64,000 nt of DNA, from NCBI GenBank assembly GCA_963530515.1, contig CAUSEC010000025.1, positions 1 to 64,000 on the forward strand. Direction: 5' to 3'. The DNA comes from CBFFRJ01 sp963530515. GTDB lineage: Bacteria > Pseudomonadota > Gammaproteobacteria > Enterobacterales > Enterobacteriaceae. The position numbers were made by a program, and so were the translations under genes. This document shows positions 16,059-24,575 of the stretch, in pieces; the stretch's first letter is position 1; the number at the start of each line of letters is the position of its first letter. Below the pieces are notes generated by a model. The model saw only the letters and a list, made by a program, of their open reading frames with translations. It was not told the DNA's origin and made no database searches.

Positions 16059-16262
16059 ATGAAACAGCTTTCCTTTTTACCCGGCGAGATGACGCCACAC
16101 GACCGGCGTCTCATCCAGCGGGCGCTCAGGGCGCTGGACCGGCACCTGCATGAGCCCGGCGTGGCCTTCACCTCCACCCATGCTGTCCGTGAATGGCTGC
16201 GACTGCATATGGCCGCACTTGAGCGGGAAGCGTTCCGGGTGCTGTACCAGGCCTTTCAGTAA
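16059..16262 (+). pseudogene. RadC-like (YkfG/YeeS) gene, truncated
   Basis: The frame begins as in YkfG/YeeS/YfjY RadC-like proteins (MKQLSFLPGEMTPHDRRLIQ, then HLHEPGVAFTSTHAVREWLR) with GGAGG before the ATG. It changes after FRVLY at about 16248 and stops at 16262, 67 codons in. The JAB/MPN metalloprotease-like domain with its HNHPSG motif is entirely missing. The break is the right-hand deletion boundary of the CP4-type block, where integrase sequence follows. Confidence 0.85.
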
Positions 16263-16309
16263 CCATCATTATTACATAGCTTTCAATTACCTCTTGAAGG
16301 GTGCCACTT

Positions 16310-16580
16310 ATGGCTATAAATGAACTTTCATCCAGACAGATTGAGAATGCCAGGCCACAAGATACCGATTACAAATTAACCGATGGCGGCAGTCTGTATC
16401 TATTTGTCAAAAGACGGATGGCAAATACTGGCGCATGAATTATTGCTTTGCTGGTAAGCAGGCGACATTAGCACTGGGCGTATATCCGGATGTTCCAATG
16501 ACAACAGCACGTAAACGCAGAGATGAAGCCAGACAGCTTCTTGCCAACAACAAAGAGCCTTCTGTGAGGATGCCTTCATT
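16310..16580 (+). pseudogene. P4-type integrase, N-terminal fragment with frameshift
   Basis: The frame from 16310 (MAINELSSRQIENARPQDTD, then YKLTDGGSLYLFVK) is the DUF4102/SAM-like arm-binding domain of a P4-type tyrosine integrase. After LFVK the frame shifts by one base and the homology resumes as GKYWRMNYCFAGKQATLALG, then VYPDVPMTTARKRRDEARQL, ending near 16580. The core-binding and catalytic domains are absent. It is therefore both frameshifted and truncated. No tRNA gene or att repeat is visible next to it, so it is probably a relic of a separate island. Confidence 0.85.
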
Positions 16581-16682
16581 TCGGAAGAAAAGTCAGTGAA
16601 AGTCCAGCGCTGTAGCATTTGGCTGCGCAAGGCCCGACGCTGGATCTTCATCATATAATCAGAAATAACAAACTCGATTTTC

Positions 16683-17114
16683 TTAAAATCCTATCTGCGC
16701 CCAATTACCTTCCCAGCCATTAATGCGCTTTACTGAAATGGAGTGATGTGTTGACTCATCGTTTTGAGCACGATGCCCGCCATGCTTTTCCAGATAGACC
16801 TGATGAGCTTCATAGATATCATTCCTGATCCAGGATAATGGTGCGATATAGAAAATATTTGGTTTTCGGCCAAGATCGATAAACACCCAAAATTCATTGT
16901 CATTTTTATCCAATGTACACGGGGCACCGTAGTTCGTGGTGGTTTGCCAGGTTCCTGACGTTTTTGCCCTTGTGGTCACTTTGTATGTTTTACCGTTCGG
17001 AGCATCAAATTTGATAAAGGACTTGTTACCTTCTTTCTGGATGGCGGTACTCCTGGCTCCAAGGCTCATTAGTTTTTCAAATACCCTCAACTGCCCTAAT
17101 TCTGCTGTCGTCAT
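16683..17114 (-). CDS. Small protein with a possible restriction-endonuclease-like core
   Basis: A 143-residue protein. After an N-terminal helical region (MTTAELGQLRVFEKLMSLGA) comes a beta-rich part: FIKFDAPNGKTYKVTTRAKT with a following SGTWQTT, then NEFWVFIDLGRKPNIFYIAP. The order of a short strand ending in Lys-x-Lys-x-Thr, a Trp-Gln, and a FWVFIDL...YIAP strand recalls small PD-(D/E)XK-like proteins found near restriction systems, but catalytic acids are not clear. The start at 17114 has GGGGGCAG just upstream; a longer frame to 17285 lacks one. It is the last gene of a minus-strand run after the type I restriction remnants. Function unproven. Confidence 0.55.
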   Translation of the reverse strand: MTTAELGQLRVFEKLMSLGARSTAIQKEGNKSFIKFDAPNGKTYKVTTRAKTSGTWQTTTNYGAPCTLDKNDNEFWVFIDLGRKPNIFYIAPLSWIRNDIYEAHQVYLEKHGGHRAQNDESTHHSISVKRINGWEGNWAQIGF

Positions 17115-17220
17115 ACTGCCCCCGAAATGATTAATAATACTTTCAACAATCACATCAAATTTGAAATGAATGTGCCGCCCCGAACAACTGTGGTTCAGTG
17201 ACCACCACCTTTCTGATGAT

Positions 17221-17529
17221 TTACGCGATCGCCGCTTTTTGCGGGAAAAGGAGGTACTCCAGATCAGGACGTTCGTGCTTATCAATTACGATGTCATAAG
17301 CCGTCTGCCGCTTGGTGTGAGTTGTCGCATTTCGGTCAGCTCCAGGTGTTAGCAATTCGCCAATAATCGACAAACCAGCCCCATGCCATGCAGCCTGATG
17401 CAACGGTGTATATCCTTTCGGTTCGCTGGGCAGATTAGTCTGTTGAGGATAATCACGGAGAATCGGTAACAGAACGCCCCATTCTCCCTGGAAGGCTAGC
17501 CTCAGCACCTTATCGTTAACTAACATCAT
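17221..17529 (-). CDS. Small ankyrin-repeat protein
   Basis: A 102-residue protein with one clear ankyrin repeat (GYTPLHQAAWHGAGLSIIGE, then LLTPGADRNATTHTKRQTAY) and half repeats on each side. Such small ankyrin proteins act as protein-binding modules or immunity-type partners. It lies 11 bases downstream of the nuclease-like gene at 17541 in the same direction and is probably cotranscribed with it. Start codons at 17529 and 17526 are both possible. Confidence 0.72.
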   Translation of the reverse strand: MMLVNDKVLRLAFQGEWGVLLPILRDYPQQTNLPSEPKGYTPLHQAAWHGAGLSIIGELLTPGADRNATTHTKRQTAYDIVIDKHERPDLEYLLFPQKAAIA

Positions 17530-17540
17530 GCTCCCCCTTC

Positions 17541-18647
17541 TTATTCAGGCCGCTCAGTATTCCAGCGTAAAAAATTTCGCTTTAGCTTTTCCACCGTATG
17601 ACGCCATTTTGGCGTGGTAGGCTTACACACCGTGTTCTGGTTGCCGAAGAATCCGACCTCATTCACCGCCTGTTCTTCACTGCGAGTATCCAGCCATTTC
17701 ACGGGGACAAAATATTCTGATTTGTCGGGGTCGTCAGCATTTTCGCGATACCCGTCACCAAACTTGAGTACGTCCATCGCCAGCTTTTCACCGTCGCCAG
17801 TGGTGATGGCGAAACTGCTGGCAGGCTCAACGGCGCTTTGTACTATGCCGACACCGACATAACCTGTTGCCGGGATTTTTACCCACACACGATTGCCAGG
17901 CTGAAGCTGCTTTAACGTCTGGCTATACCAACTTCCGCCACCCGCGCTGATAAACCCGTAACGACGAGCTTCTTCCCACACACGGCTTTGTGGGTCACCG
18001 AACGAGACGTAAAACTCACCATTCCAGGGTTCTTTTGCACTAGCGCTGGTGGCAGTAGCCTGTGCGGCATTAGTTTGTGTCTCACTCGGGTCGATAAGCC
18101 AGGCGCGACTTAGGAACTGTTCGTCTCCGTGCTGGAACACCCTGAAAAACAGCACGTTAATTGAGATGCCGTATTTACTCAGATAGTCGACGATGCGTTC
18201 AGAGGAGGGATCCAGCTCCGCCGCCACGATAATGATTTGATGCGACTGGTTGAGCGACTCTTCTTCCAGTTCTGTATTAAAACGTTGTTTAAATGCCTGC
18301 CCTAAATTTCCACCACCAGAAAATTTCTCATAAATCTGCGACAGGCGATCGGCGGTTAAGTCATCCACCCAGGAGGCGTAATCCAGTGCCTGCGCGACGA
18401 CCTCACGCGGCGTTCTGTCACGTTTCAGTTCAATCAGGATCAACGAGGCATCCGGCGCGATAGCCAACAGGTCGATACGCCCGCTGTCGAGCGTATTGAC
18501 CTCCTCACCAATAATCATCCACTGATCGGATAGTATGGACGGATCCTGAATAATCATCTTCTGCAGCAGTTTTTCACTGGCGAGCTTACTGATGGTTAAC
18601 GGCTGAGGATTATCTCCTACCTGCCAGATGGCATGATGAACCGGCAT
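17541..18647 (-). CDS. PD-(D/E)XK (DUF91/NucS-like) nuclease-domain protein
   Basis: A 368-residue protein. Residues 45-95 hold a PD-(D/E)XK-type core: Glu/Asp in EEVNTLDSGRIDLLAIA, then LILIELKRDRTPREVVAQAL with the E-x-K signature, then a helix containing LDYASWVDDL. This is the arrangement of DUF91/NucS-like and other restriction-type nucleases. The second half (from about 205: NGEFYVSFGDPQSRVWEEAR, then GNRVWVKIPATGYVGVGIVQ) looks like a beta-rich binding domain. The gene follows hsdS by 10 bases in the same direction and precedes the ankyrin gene, suggesting an accessory module of the restriction locus. Residues for catalysis appear intact; its target is unknown. Confidence 0.72.
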   Translation of the reverse strand: MPVHHAIWQVGDNPQPLTISKLASEKLLQKMIIQDPSILSDQWMIIGEEVNTLDSGRIDLLAIAPDASLILIELKRDRTPREVVAQALDYASWVDDLTADRLSQIYEKFSGGGNLGQAFKQRFNTELEEESLNQSHQIIIVAAELDPSSERIVDYLSKYGISINVLFFRVFQHGDEQFLSRAWLIDPSETQTNAAQATATSASAKEPWNGEFYVSFGDPQSRVWEEARRYGFISAGGGSWYSQTLKQLQPGNRVWVKIPATGYVGVGIVQSAVEPASSFAITTGDGEKLAMDVLKFGDGYRENADDPDKSEYFVPVKWLDTRSEEQAVNEVGFFGNQNTVCKPTTPKWRHTVEKLKRNFLRWNTERPE

Positions 18648-18657
18648 CGTCTGTTCC

Positions 18658-20292
18658 TTAGTTTAATGCTGCATCGGTGAGCGCATCCGCCAGGTGGAGC
18701 TGGGTTTGTTGGGCGGATTGCAGGCGGGATTTGAGAGAGCCACAAAGGAAAAAGATCTCTTTAATTTTTATCACCAGTTGATGCTGAACTGCCAAAGGAG
18801 GGACAGCTACAGGTATGTCTTCAACGACTTTCTTGCTTATTTTAGGCATTGTTCCTGACGTTCCAGTCATTTTTGACCACATGTAATTCCTAGCAAATGG
18901 AGAGGATAACCACAATGCAGCATATTCAGGTAATAACTCATCTTTCGTTCTAATTTTCATCATTAAATCTGGATAGATTAAATTATCCAAATCTTCCTCA
19001 ATCAACAAACTACAACCTACAAAATTAGATGAATTTCCTCGCTGAATTAAAATATCACCTTTCTTTAAGGGTAAATGCAATTTATCGCTTGTGTCAATAT
19101 CAACACACTTAGTTTCTTGCAGCTTCAAATAACCATAGGACGTGGCTCCTAACTTTAAAACTTTAACATCCGTCTCATATTTTACTTCACTAGGAGACAC
19201 ACCATTTCTAGGCCCGAACGATAGATATTTTTTTAAATTATTTCTCTGGCTAAACTCGGGGCTTTCGATTAACAGCCCTATTACAGCTAATTGCAGAATG
19301 GTTTGCTTCAGTGTATCGATACTCGCTTCGGTGGTAAACAACGTGTCGAAATGCTGACTAATTCGCGCCCAATTCTCGGCAAGATCTTCGGCATTTAGGC
19401 TGTCGGTTAGCGTTGCCAGCAGGGTTTCCACCAGTTTCTGATGGGCATCCAGACTGGTCAGAGATTGCTGTTCTAGTTGGTCGCAGAGGGACATTAACTC
19501 TTCAACTTTTGCTACTATTCTGGCTTGCATACACTCAGATGGAAGAGCAATTACAATATTGCCAATCACGCTCTGATTTATAGCAGGCATAGATGTTCCT
19601 GATTGATACTTCGCCATATCAATGGCGTTCAGGATTAAAAAAAACCACTCAAGATTTATTCGTTCAAAAGGTCTTATCCCTAAGCAGTTATTATCAATAG
19701 CTGTTTTTTTGACAAGTATCCGTCTTTTATTTGTAGCAATAGCCCCACCAATTTTAGGAAATATTACCGTTCCGGGTTCGGAAACATTTATTTTCCTCTG
19801 AATAGCCGATTCCTCGGAGATAGTATTGTTTGTAGCTTTAATATATTTCTCATTCCCTTGAAGATTCATGTCACTAACTTTACACATCAGAATATCTTCA
19901 GAGGTAATGCCTTGAGTAGAAGTTGGAAACCCTGAGCCTATAGCCCATGAACCTAGCTCGATCAATCTTTGCCACTCCCACCCGCCCGGCAATTCAAACG
20001 GCTTCTCCTCCTCGCTAATCTCCGGCAGCGGCTTCTGCTTTTTAAATTTACCCTGCTTCACCAATTCCGCTTTTTCGGCAGCAATACGCTTTAACAACTC
20101 AGACGCCGGTTCATCATTCGGATCCTGCGGCACCAGTTTGCCACGCACCGCCAGTTCCAGAATCATTTCGCGCAGTTTCTTAATACCGTACAGGTCGATT
20201 TTACCGTTACTACCCCGCCCGGCCGTGGAGCGGGTTTGCAGCGCAGAGGACCAGATATCGATATGGTCGGTGATTAGCTTCTCAACGGTCAT
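18658..20292 (-). CDS. hsdS: Type I restriction-modification specificity subunit HsdS
   Basis: A 544-residue HsdS. It has an N-terminal region with KIDLYGIKKLREMILELAVR, then GKLVPQDPNDEPASELLKRI (the first conserved coiled region), a first target-recognition domain up to about residue 250, a central conserved helix (LMSLCDQLEQQSLTSLDAHQ), and a second recognition domain from about 345 to 500 ending in LAVQHQLVIKIKEIFFLCGS. Two variable domains imply a bipartite target. HsdS must bind HsdM to methylate DNA; here the upstream hsdM is reduced to its last part, so this is an orphan specificity subunit unless an hsdM exists elsewhere. Its start abuts the end of that fragment. The reading frame is intact. 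Confidence 0.92.
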   Translation of the reverse strand: MTVEKLITDHIDIWSSALQTRSTAGRGSNGKIDLYGIKKLREMILELAVRGKLVPQDPNDEPASELLKRIAAEKAELVKQGKFKKQKPLPEISEEEKPFELPGGWEWQRLIELGSWAIGSGFPTSTQGITSEDILMCKVSDMNLQGNEKYIKATNNTISEESAIQRKINVSEPGTVIFPKIGGAIATNKRRILVKKTAIDNNCLGIRPFERINLEWFFLILNAIDMAKYQSGTSMPAINQSVIGNIVIALPSECMQARIVAKVEELMSLCDQLEQQSLTSLDAHQKLVETLLATLTDSLNAEDLAENWARISQHFDTLFTTEASIDTLKQTILQLAVIGLLIESPEFSQRNNLKKYLSFGPRNGVSPSEVKYETDVKVLKLGATSYGYLKLQETKCVDIDTSDKLHLPLKKGDILIQRGNSSNFVGCSLLIEEDLDNLIYPDLMMKIRTKDELLPEYAALWLSSPFARNYMWSKMTGTSGTMPKISKKVVEDIPVAVPPLAVQHQLVIKIKEIFFLCGSLKSRLQSAQQTQLHLADALTDAALN

Positions 20293-21063
20293 CAGTTCGC
20301 CCCCTTGTTGCCCGCCAATGCGGCATCAAGGATATCGCGCAACTGGTTACGCAGCTCGCTGATTTCCGCCTGCTGCATCTGGTATTGCACCAGCAGTTCG
20401 TCCGGGTCGTGGCTGATGGTTTCGCCTTGGTAAGGGTTCTTGATATCAAGGTTGAAGTTGCGGGCGATGATGTCGTCGATGCTGACTTTCCACGCCTGAT
20501 TCCCGCGCTTCATTGACGACGTTTTCATCGCCGTCCACGTTATCTTCCGCATCGAGTTGGTCATTAAAATCAGATGCAGGGTCCGAAATGTCGTCAGGTT
20601 TGACCACCAGCACTTTTTCTGGCAAGCCGTCAAAACGTGGGTCGGCAAACAGCTCAGTCGCTTTTTTGAAGTCGAGAATGGTGAACCACAGCTTGCCGTG
20701 TTTTTCGTTGATACGCGTGCCGCGTCCGATGATTTGTTTGAACTTGGTCATCGACTGAATGTTCTGGTCTAACACCACCAGCTTAACCGGTCGCCAGCCC
20801 TGCACATCAACGTCGATATCGACGCGCACCACTTTGTACGGGGCCAGTAAGCCATCTTCAATGCCTTCTTTCAGGGAATAGGTATAAACCGGATCACCGA
20901 AGTAATCGGTGCTGGAAACTTCTTCGGTCTCTTTCGGCGTTGCCGTCAGGCCTATCTGGGTGGCGCTACCAAAATATTCCAGGATCTCCCGCCAGGCGGA
21001 ATCTTCAGAGGCACTGCCACGATGACATTCGTCGATGACAATCAAGTCAAAGAAACTCACCAT
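20292..21063 (-). pseudogene. Deletion fusion of hsdR and hsdM fragments
   Basis: Three pieces are joined. From 21063 comes an HsdR helicase segment with the DECH box (FFDLIVIDECHRGSASEDSA) up to VQGWRP. At about 20785-20790 it jumps in frame to KLVVLDQNIQSMTKFKQIIG, followed by RGTRI (motif VI), skipping most of the second RecA-like domain. The HsdR frame continues to ENVVNEA. Near 20500 it meets, in a different frame, the carboxy end of HsdM (NQAWKVSIDDIIARNFNLDI, then KNPYQGE), which runs to 20292. The nuclease domain of HsdR, the end of HsdR and most of HsdM, including the methylase motifs, are absent. An original hsdR-hsdM-hsdS order can be read from this. Confidence 0.85.
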
Positions 21064-21171
21064 TGTTCATTTCAAGCCATGCACGATTACTCGAAAACGC
21101 CGCAGGCGTGCGGATGAGCGTGGTTTTCGTCCCGTGGGCGTTTGCGTCGTAACAAATAGGTAACACACCAC

Positions 21172-21197
21172 CACATGTACAACTAGTTGTACGTGTG
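21172..21197. promoter_or_regulatory. Palindromic operator of yefM-yoeB
   Basis: The 16-base perfect palindrome GTACAACTAGTTGTAC sits inside a near-perfect 26-base palindrome (21172-21197), ending about 40 bases before the antitoxin ATG. The TGTACA-type core at its left arm matches the hexamer known from the E. coli yefM-yoeB operator, where YefM and the YefM-YoeB complex bind and repress transcription. The operator and probable promoter lie right beside the hsdR remnant's boundary. Confidence 0.8.
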
Positions 21198-21235
21198 ACA
21201 TACTTAAGCCGTAAGAACTTTGGCGGGGTAAAAAA

Positions 21236-21481
21236 ATGCAACATGTAAACTATACCGATGCTCGACAGCATTTAGCTGACCTGATGCAACAGGCTAATGA
21301 TGATCGTGCGCCAATCCTGGTTACGCGTAAGGGTGCGAAAAGCGTGGTAATGATCGACGCGGAAGAGTTCGCATCGATTCAGGAAACGTTACACCTGTTC
21401 AGTAACCCGGCGAACGCCGCACACATTGAAGCCAGCCTTGCATCGCTCGAACGCGGCGAGTATGAGGAACTGGACATTTAA
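21236..21481 (+). CDS. yefM: YefM-family antitoxin
   Basis: An 81-residue Phd/YefM antitoxin. Its N-terminal dimerisation and DNA-binding fold is clear (NYTDARQHLADLMQQANDDR, then APILVTRKGAKSVVMIDAEE), and the flexible carboxy end (ASLASLERGEYEELDI) is the part that wraps around YoeB. It neutralises the toxin and autorepresses from the palindromic operator upstream. A GGGG-type ribosome-binding site precedes the ATG. Its stop overlaps the toxin start by one base (TAATG), so translation is coupled. Confidence 0.92.
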   Translation: MQHVNYTDARQHLADLMQQANDDRAPILVTRKGAKSVVMIDAEEFASIQETLHLFSNPANAAHIEASLASLERGEYEELDI

Positions 21482-21741
21482 TGAAAGTCAGGATATCCCC
21501 GCAGGCAAAAGGCGATCTTCAGTACTGGGTCGAGAATGACCCAAAGACGCACGCGAAGATAATGGAGTTAATCAAATCGGCTAAGGAAAGCCCCTTCAAG
21601 GGGATAGGGAAACCCGAGGCGCTAAAGCACCGTAAGCCCCTCTGGTCACGTCGGATCACGAAAGAACATCGCCTGGTGTACTACGTTGAGCAAGGCGATC
21701 TGTACATTGTCGCATGTCGCTATCACTACACTACGATCTAA
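21481..21741 (+). CDS. yoeB: YoeB-family ribosome-dependent mRNA interferase
   Basis: An 86-residue RelE-superfamily toxin of the YoeB/Txe branch, which binds the ribosomal A site and cleaves mRNA. Conserved features are a Glu in WVENDPKT, the segment SPFKGIGKPEALKHRKPLWS, RRITKEHRLVYYVEQGDLYI and the terminal CRYHY with catalytic His. In E. coli YoeB Glu46, Arg65 and His83 are active-site residues, and equivalents are visible here. The gene is complete and coupled to yefM. Such pairs often stabilise adjacent island DNA. Confidence 0.93.
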   Translation: MKVRISPQAKGDLQYWVENDPKTHAKIMELIKSAKESPFKGIGKPEALKHRKPLWSRRITKEHRLVYYVEQGDLYIVACRYHYTTI

Positions 21742-21881
21742 ACAGCTTTTCCCTGGCTGGCGGTGTTTCCTTAGACTTTGCCAGCTAATCTTGCCCTCCC
21801 CTGACATCAACCGCCGTCTACCCATTCCTATATTAAGCAAAAATATTTACAGGCTTCCCTGCCTGCTAAAACCGATGCTTG

Positions 21882-24575
21882 CTAGAACGATCCCGTCGCG
21901 GACGTGCGAATGGAAAATTCCAGAGGGATGTCGTCATCCTGGGCATCCTTGATTTCGTTCACCACGCTGTCACCCGCATCGACGGGGCGCGCCCTTAACC
22001 TCTGTGCTTTTTCCGGTTGCTCTGCTAATTCATAGGCCTGCGCCAGATCGCGTCGCCAGTGGGCATTCCATGGACATGCTTGCTGGCCCTTTTCCATATG
22101 CGCAATGCCGTCAGCCAGATGCCCTTTGCGAACGCAAATCAGGCCCACCATGAAATGTGCGCTGGCGTGTTCGGGCACATGGTGCAGCAGACGTCTGAAG
22201 AGCATCTCGGCTTCATCCAGCTTCCCTTGACGATAGAGCGCAATACCATCGGTCTGCATGCCAGGTACGGGCAAGCTCGCCATCTCGATGGGCTCGTGCA
22301 CAATCTTCGCGTTAGTGCCGGCGATCAGCGGTGCCAGAAAGTCCGCATAACGCCGCCAGCGTTCGCGCGCAGTCTGATAGATAGGCTGACGCACCTGCCA
22401 CACGCTGGCTGTCTTGACCGGCCTGTCCAGCTCAGAGGTGTCGAGCACCTGCGGCTCCCATTGCACGCCCACATAATCCAGCATGCGGCGCGCCTCTCGC
22501 TCCGGTTCAGAGACCACGTCCTCATAGCGCACTTCGAGAATGTCGCCGGGGAACAGCTGGTTCCAGTGGTGCATCATGAGGTTGTGGTCGGCCAGTTGTT
22601 CACCAATCCATTGCAGATCATAGGCGAAACCCATACCGCCGTGCTTCGCCGCGTAGTCGGTGAAGTAGTTGGAGATAGCGATATCGCGCGGGTCGCGACG
22701 CACTGAGATTATCCGCGCGTTCGGGAACAGCAGCTTGATAAGCCCAATATTCTCGAAATTATGTGGCAGCTTATCCACCACATGGCGGATCTCAGACGCA
22801 TTTTCAGGCACGGTTTCCCGCAGTTCTTTGAGCAAGTTGGTCGTGATACCCGCCACGACGTCGGCCGACAAATCGTCCACACAGTCCGGGTAATGGCGGC
22901 CTGACCCCGTATGACGTTCCCAGTGTTCAAGCCTTGCGATCGTACTGGGGATGACCCCGAGTTCGCCCGCGCCGTGGATTTGGCTGTGCCCCGCCAGGAT
23001 CTGCTCGACAAGCGTTGTACCGGAACGCGGCATACCCAGAACGAACACGGGCAGCGTGGAATCGTTGCCGATGCCGCGTCGGTTATCGTAGAGCGAACGG
23101 CTGAAAGCATGACGGATACGTGCACTGCCTTGCCGGTGTGCAACCGGGTCGTAGGGCAGAAGTGCGCGACTGGCGGCATTGGCGTCGTTGGCAAGCGCAA
23201 AGGCTCTGGCGTAGTCCTTGCGCTTTTCCCAGGCCGCAGCCAGTTGCAGCAGTAACCCAGGCTGCACCGGGCCAGAAAGCCCCGGCCGTCGCGCCAGGTT
23301 TTCCAGGCGAATCAAGGTCTCTTCGTCTTGTGGAAAACGCCGGGCGTTAATCAGTGCCGCATGACCGCGTGCCGGGTCGACAGCCATAATCTGCTCGAAC
23401 AACGCGACGGCCTCGTCGATGCGCCCCAGCTGCATATGCAACTGGCCCAGCCCCTGCAACGCAGGTACCAGGCGCGGATGCGCTTTCAATACTTCAACGT
23501 AGCGCGCCTGGGCTTCGGTATACTGATGCTCCTGCGTATCCACGCCGGCCAGTGTCACTTGCGCCTGCGCCTGCCACAGGCCGATTTGCGCGGCGTCCAT
23601 AGTGGGTGATGGCGTCAGCGCCCCGGCCTCTTCGATAGCCTGTTCAGCCATCTTACGCGCCAGTTCCGGGTAACCCTGGGTGGCGACGCTTGCCAGCTTC
23701 AGGCGCATCGGAAGCGTCATTTTTTGCTGCTGCCCGGCCAGATGGATAGCCCGGTGCAGTAAAGCCATGGCCTGAGGCATGCGCCCCTGTAGCTCCGCCA
23801 GTTCAGCCTGCTGTTGGTACAGGCCCGAATGTTCCGGGTAATGCCGCAAACCACGGCGCAGCGCATCCTCAGCATGGGCATGGCGTCCACGCTCGGCCAG
23901 ACGCTGAACATAGCCGTTCAACAGGCCGCAGTAATCGTCCTCCGCCAGTTCAGCATGGCGTGAGTCCAGCCAGGCATCCGCGCTGGCTAAGTCGTCACGA
24001 GCCAGCCACAGCTCCAGGCGCAGGCCGCGCAGCTGTTGGTCGTGCAGCGCCACCTGTGAGGCGGGCCAGTGCTCCCGCTCACCAGCCCAGAAGACGTCGG
24101 CAGCGGCCAGCGTCTCCTCGGCCTGCACCAGCAAGTCCTCGCGCTGCAGGTAGAGACGCAGCAGTTGCTGATAGTCGGCAATACGCGGTTGCAGGTGCAG
24201 ACTGCGTTCATACAGGGGGATAGCCTCCTCCCCCCGTTGTTGCTGCACATAACAGGCGGCCAGACGCGCCAGCAAAAGCGCGTGGTCCGGGGCCTCCGCG
24301 CGGGTAGCTTCCAGCAGCGACTGCGCCGTGTCAGGTTCCCCGAGAAGCAGGTGCACCGCGGCCAGGTCGACGCGAGCGTCGACCTCCAGCTCAGCCGGTG
24401 TCAGCACCGCCAGTATCTGGCGCGCCGCCTCTGGCTGGCCCAGATGAACCTGGGCCAGGGCCAGCAGCACCTGCTCTGCCGGTGACGTCACCGGCAGGCT
24501 ATAACATGCCTCACGCAGCGCATCGAACTGCCGCATTTCGACCAGACGGCGTAGCAAAGACAGAGAACCTGTCAT
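21882..24575 (-). CDS. TPR-sulfotransferase coupled to the giant adhesin
   Basis: An 897-residue fusion. Residues 1-490 are helical TPR-like repeats (for example HAEDALRRGLRHYPEHSGLY and later LGQLHMQLGRIDEAVALFEQ). A sulfotransferase domain follows: the 5'-phosphosulfate loop FVLGMPRSGTT at 511-521, DKLPHNF at 601-607, and the 3'-phosphate site RRDPRDIAISNYF around 626-638. One or two more TPRs follow at about 776-860. This is the PAPS-dependent Sulfotransfer_3 family, with a loop like that of protein-tyrosine sulfotransferases. No signal peptide is seen, so it should act in the cytoplasm. Its ATG overlaps the adhesin stop (ATGA, 24575-24572). It is the last gene of the T1SS operon. Sulfation of the adhesin before export is inference; a small-molecule or glycan substrate is possible. 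Confidence 0.87.
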   Translation of the reverse strand: MTGSLSLLRRLVEMRQFDALREACYSLPVTSPAEQVLLALAQVHLGQPEAARQILAVLTPAELEVDARVDLAAVHLLLGEPDTAQSLLEATRAEAPDHALLLARLAACYVQQQRGEEAIPLYERSLHLQPRIADYQQLLRLYLQREDLLVQAEETLAAADVFWAGEREHWPASQVALHDQQLRGLRLELWLARDDLASADAWLDSRHAELAEDDYCGLLNGYVQRLAERGRHAHAEDALRRGLRHYPEHSGLYQQQAELAELQGRMPQAMALLHRAIHLAGQQQKMTLPMRLKLASVATQGYPELARKMAEQAIEEAGALTPSPTMDAAQIGLWQAQAQVTLAGVDTQEHQYTEAQARYVEVLKAHPRLVPALQGLGQLHMQLGRIDEAVALFEQIMAVDPARGHAALINARRFPQDEETLIRLENLARRPGLSGPVQPGLLLQLAAAWEKRKDYARAFALANDANAASRALLPYDPVAHRQGSARIRHAFSRSLYDNRRGIGNDSTLPVFVLGMPRSGTTLVEQILAGHSQIHGAGELGVIPSTIARLEHWERHTGSGRHYPDCVDDLSADVVAGITTNLLKELRETVPENASEIRHVVDKLPHNFENIGLIKLLFPNARIISVRRDPRDIAISNYFTDYAAKHGGMGFAYDLQWIGEQLADHNLMMHHWNQLFPGDILEVRYEDVVSEPEREARRMLDYVGVQWEPQVLDTSELDRPVKTASVWQVRQPIYQTARERWRRYADFLAPLIAGTNAKIVHEPIEMASLPVPGMQTDGIALYRQGKLDEAEMLFRRLLHHVPEHASAHFMVGLICVRKGHLADGIAHMEKGQQACPWNAHWRRDLAQAYELAEQPEKAQRLRARPVDAGDSVVNEIKDAQDDDIPLEFSIRTSATGSF

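Noticed and set aside
16262..16310. tRNA or attachment site next to the integrase fragment
   Set aside because: No tRNA-like sequence or direct repeat is visible, and the integrase is only a frameshifted fragment.
21047..21271. Minus-strand frame between the hsdR remnant and the yefM operator
   Set aside because: It spans the operator and promoter of yefM and shows no recognisable domain; probably chance or unidentifiable debris.
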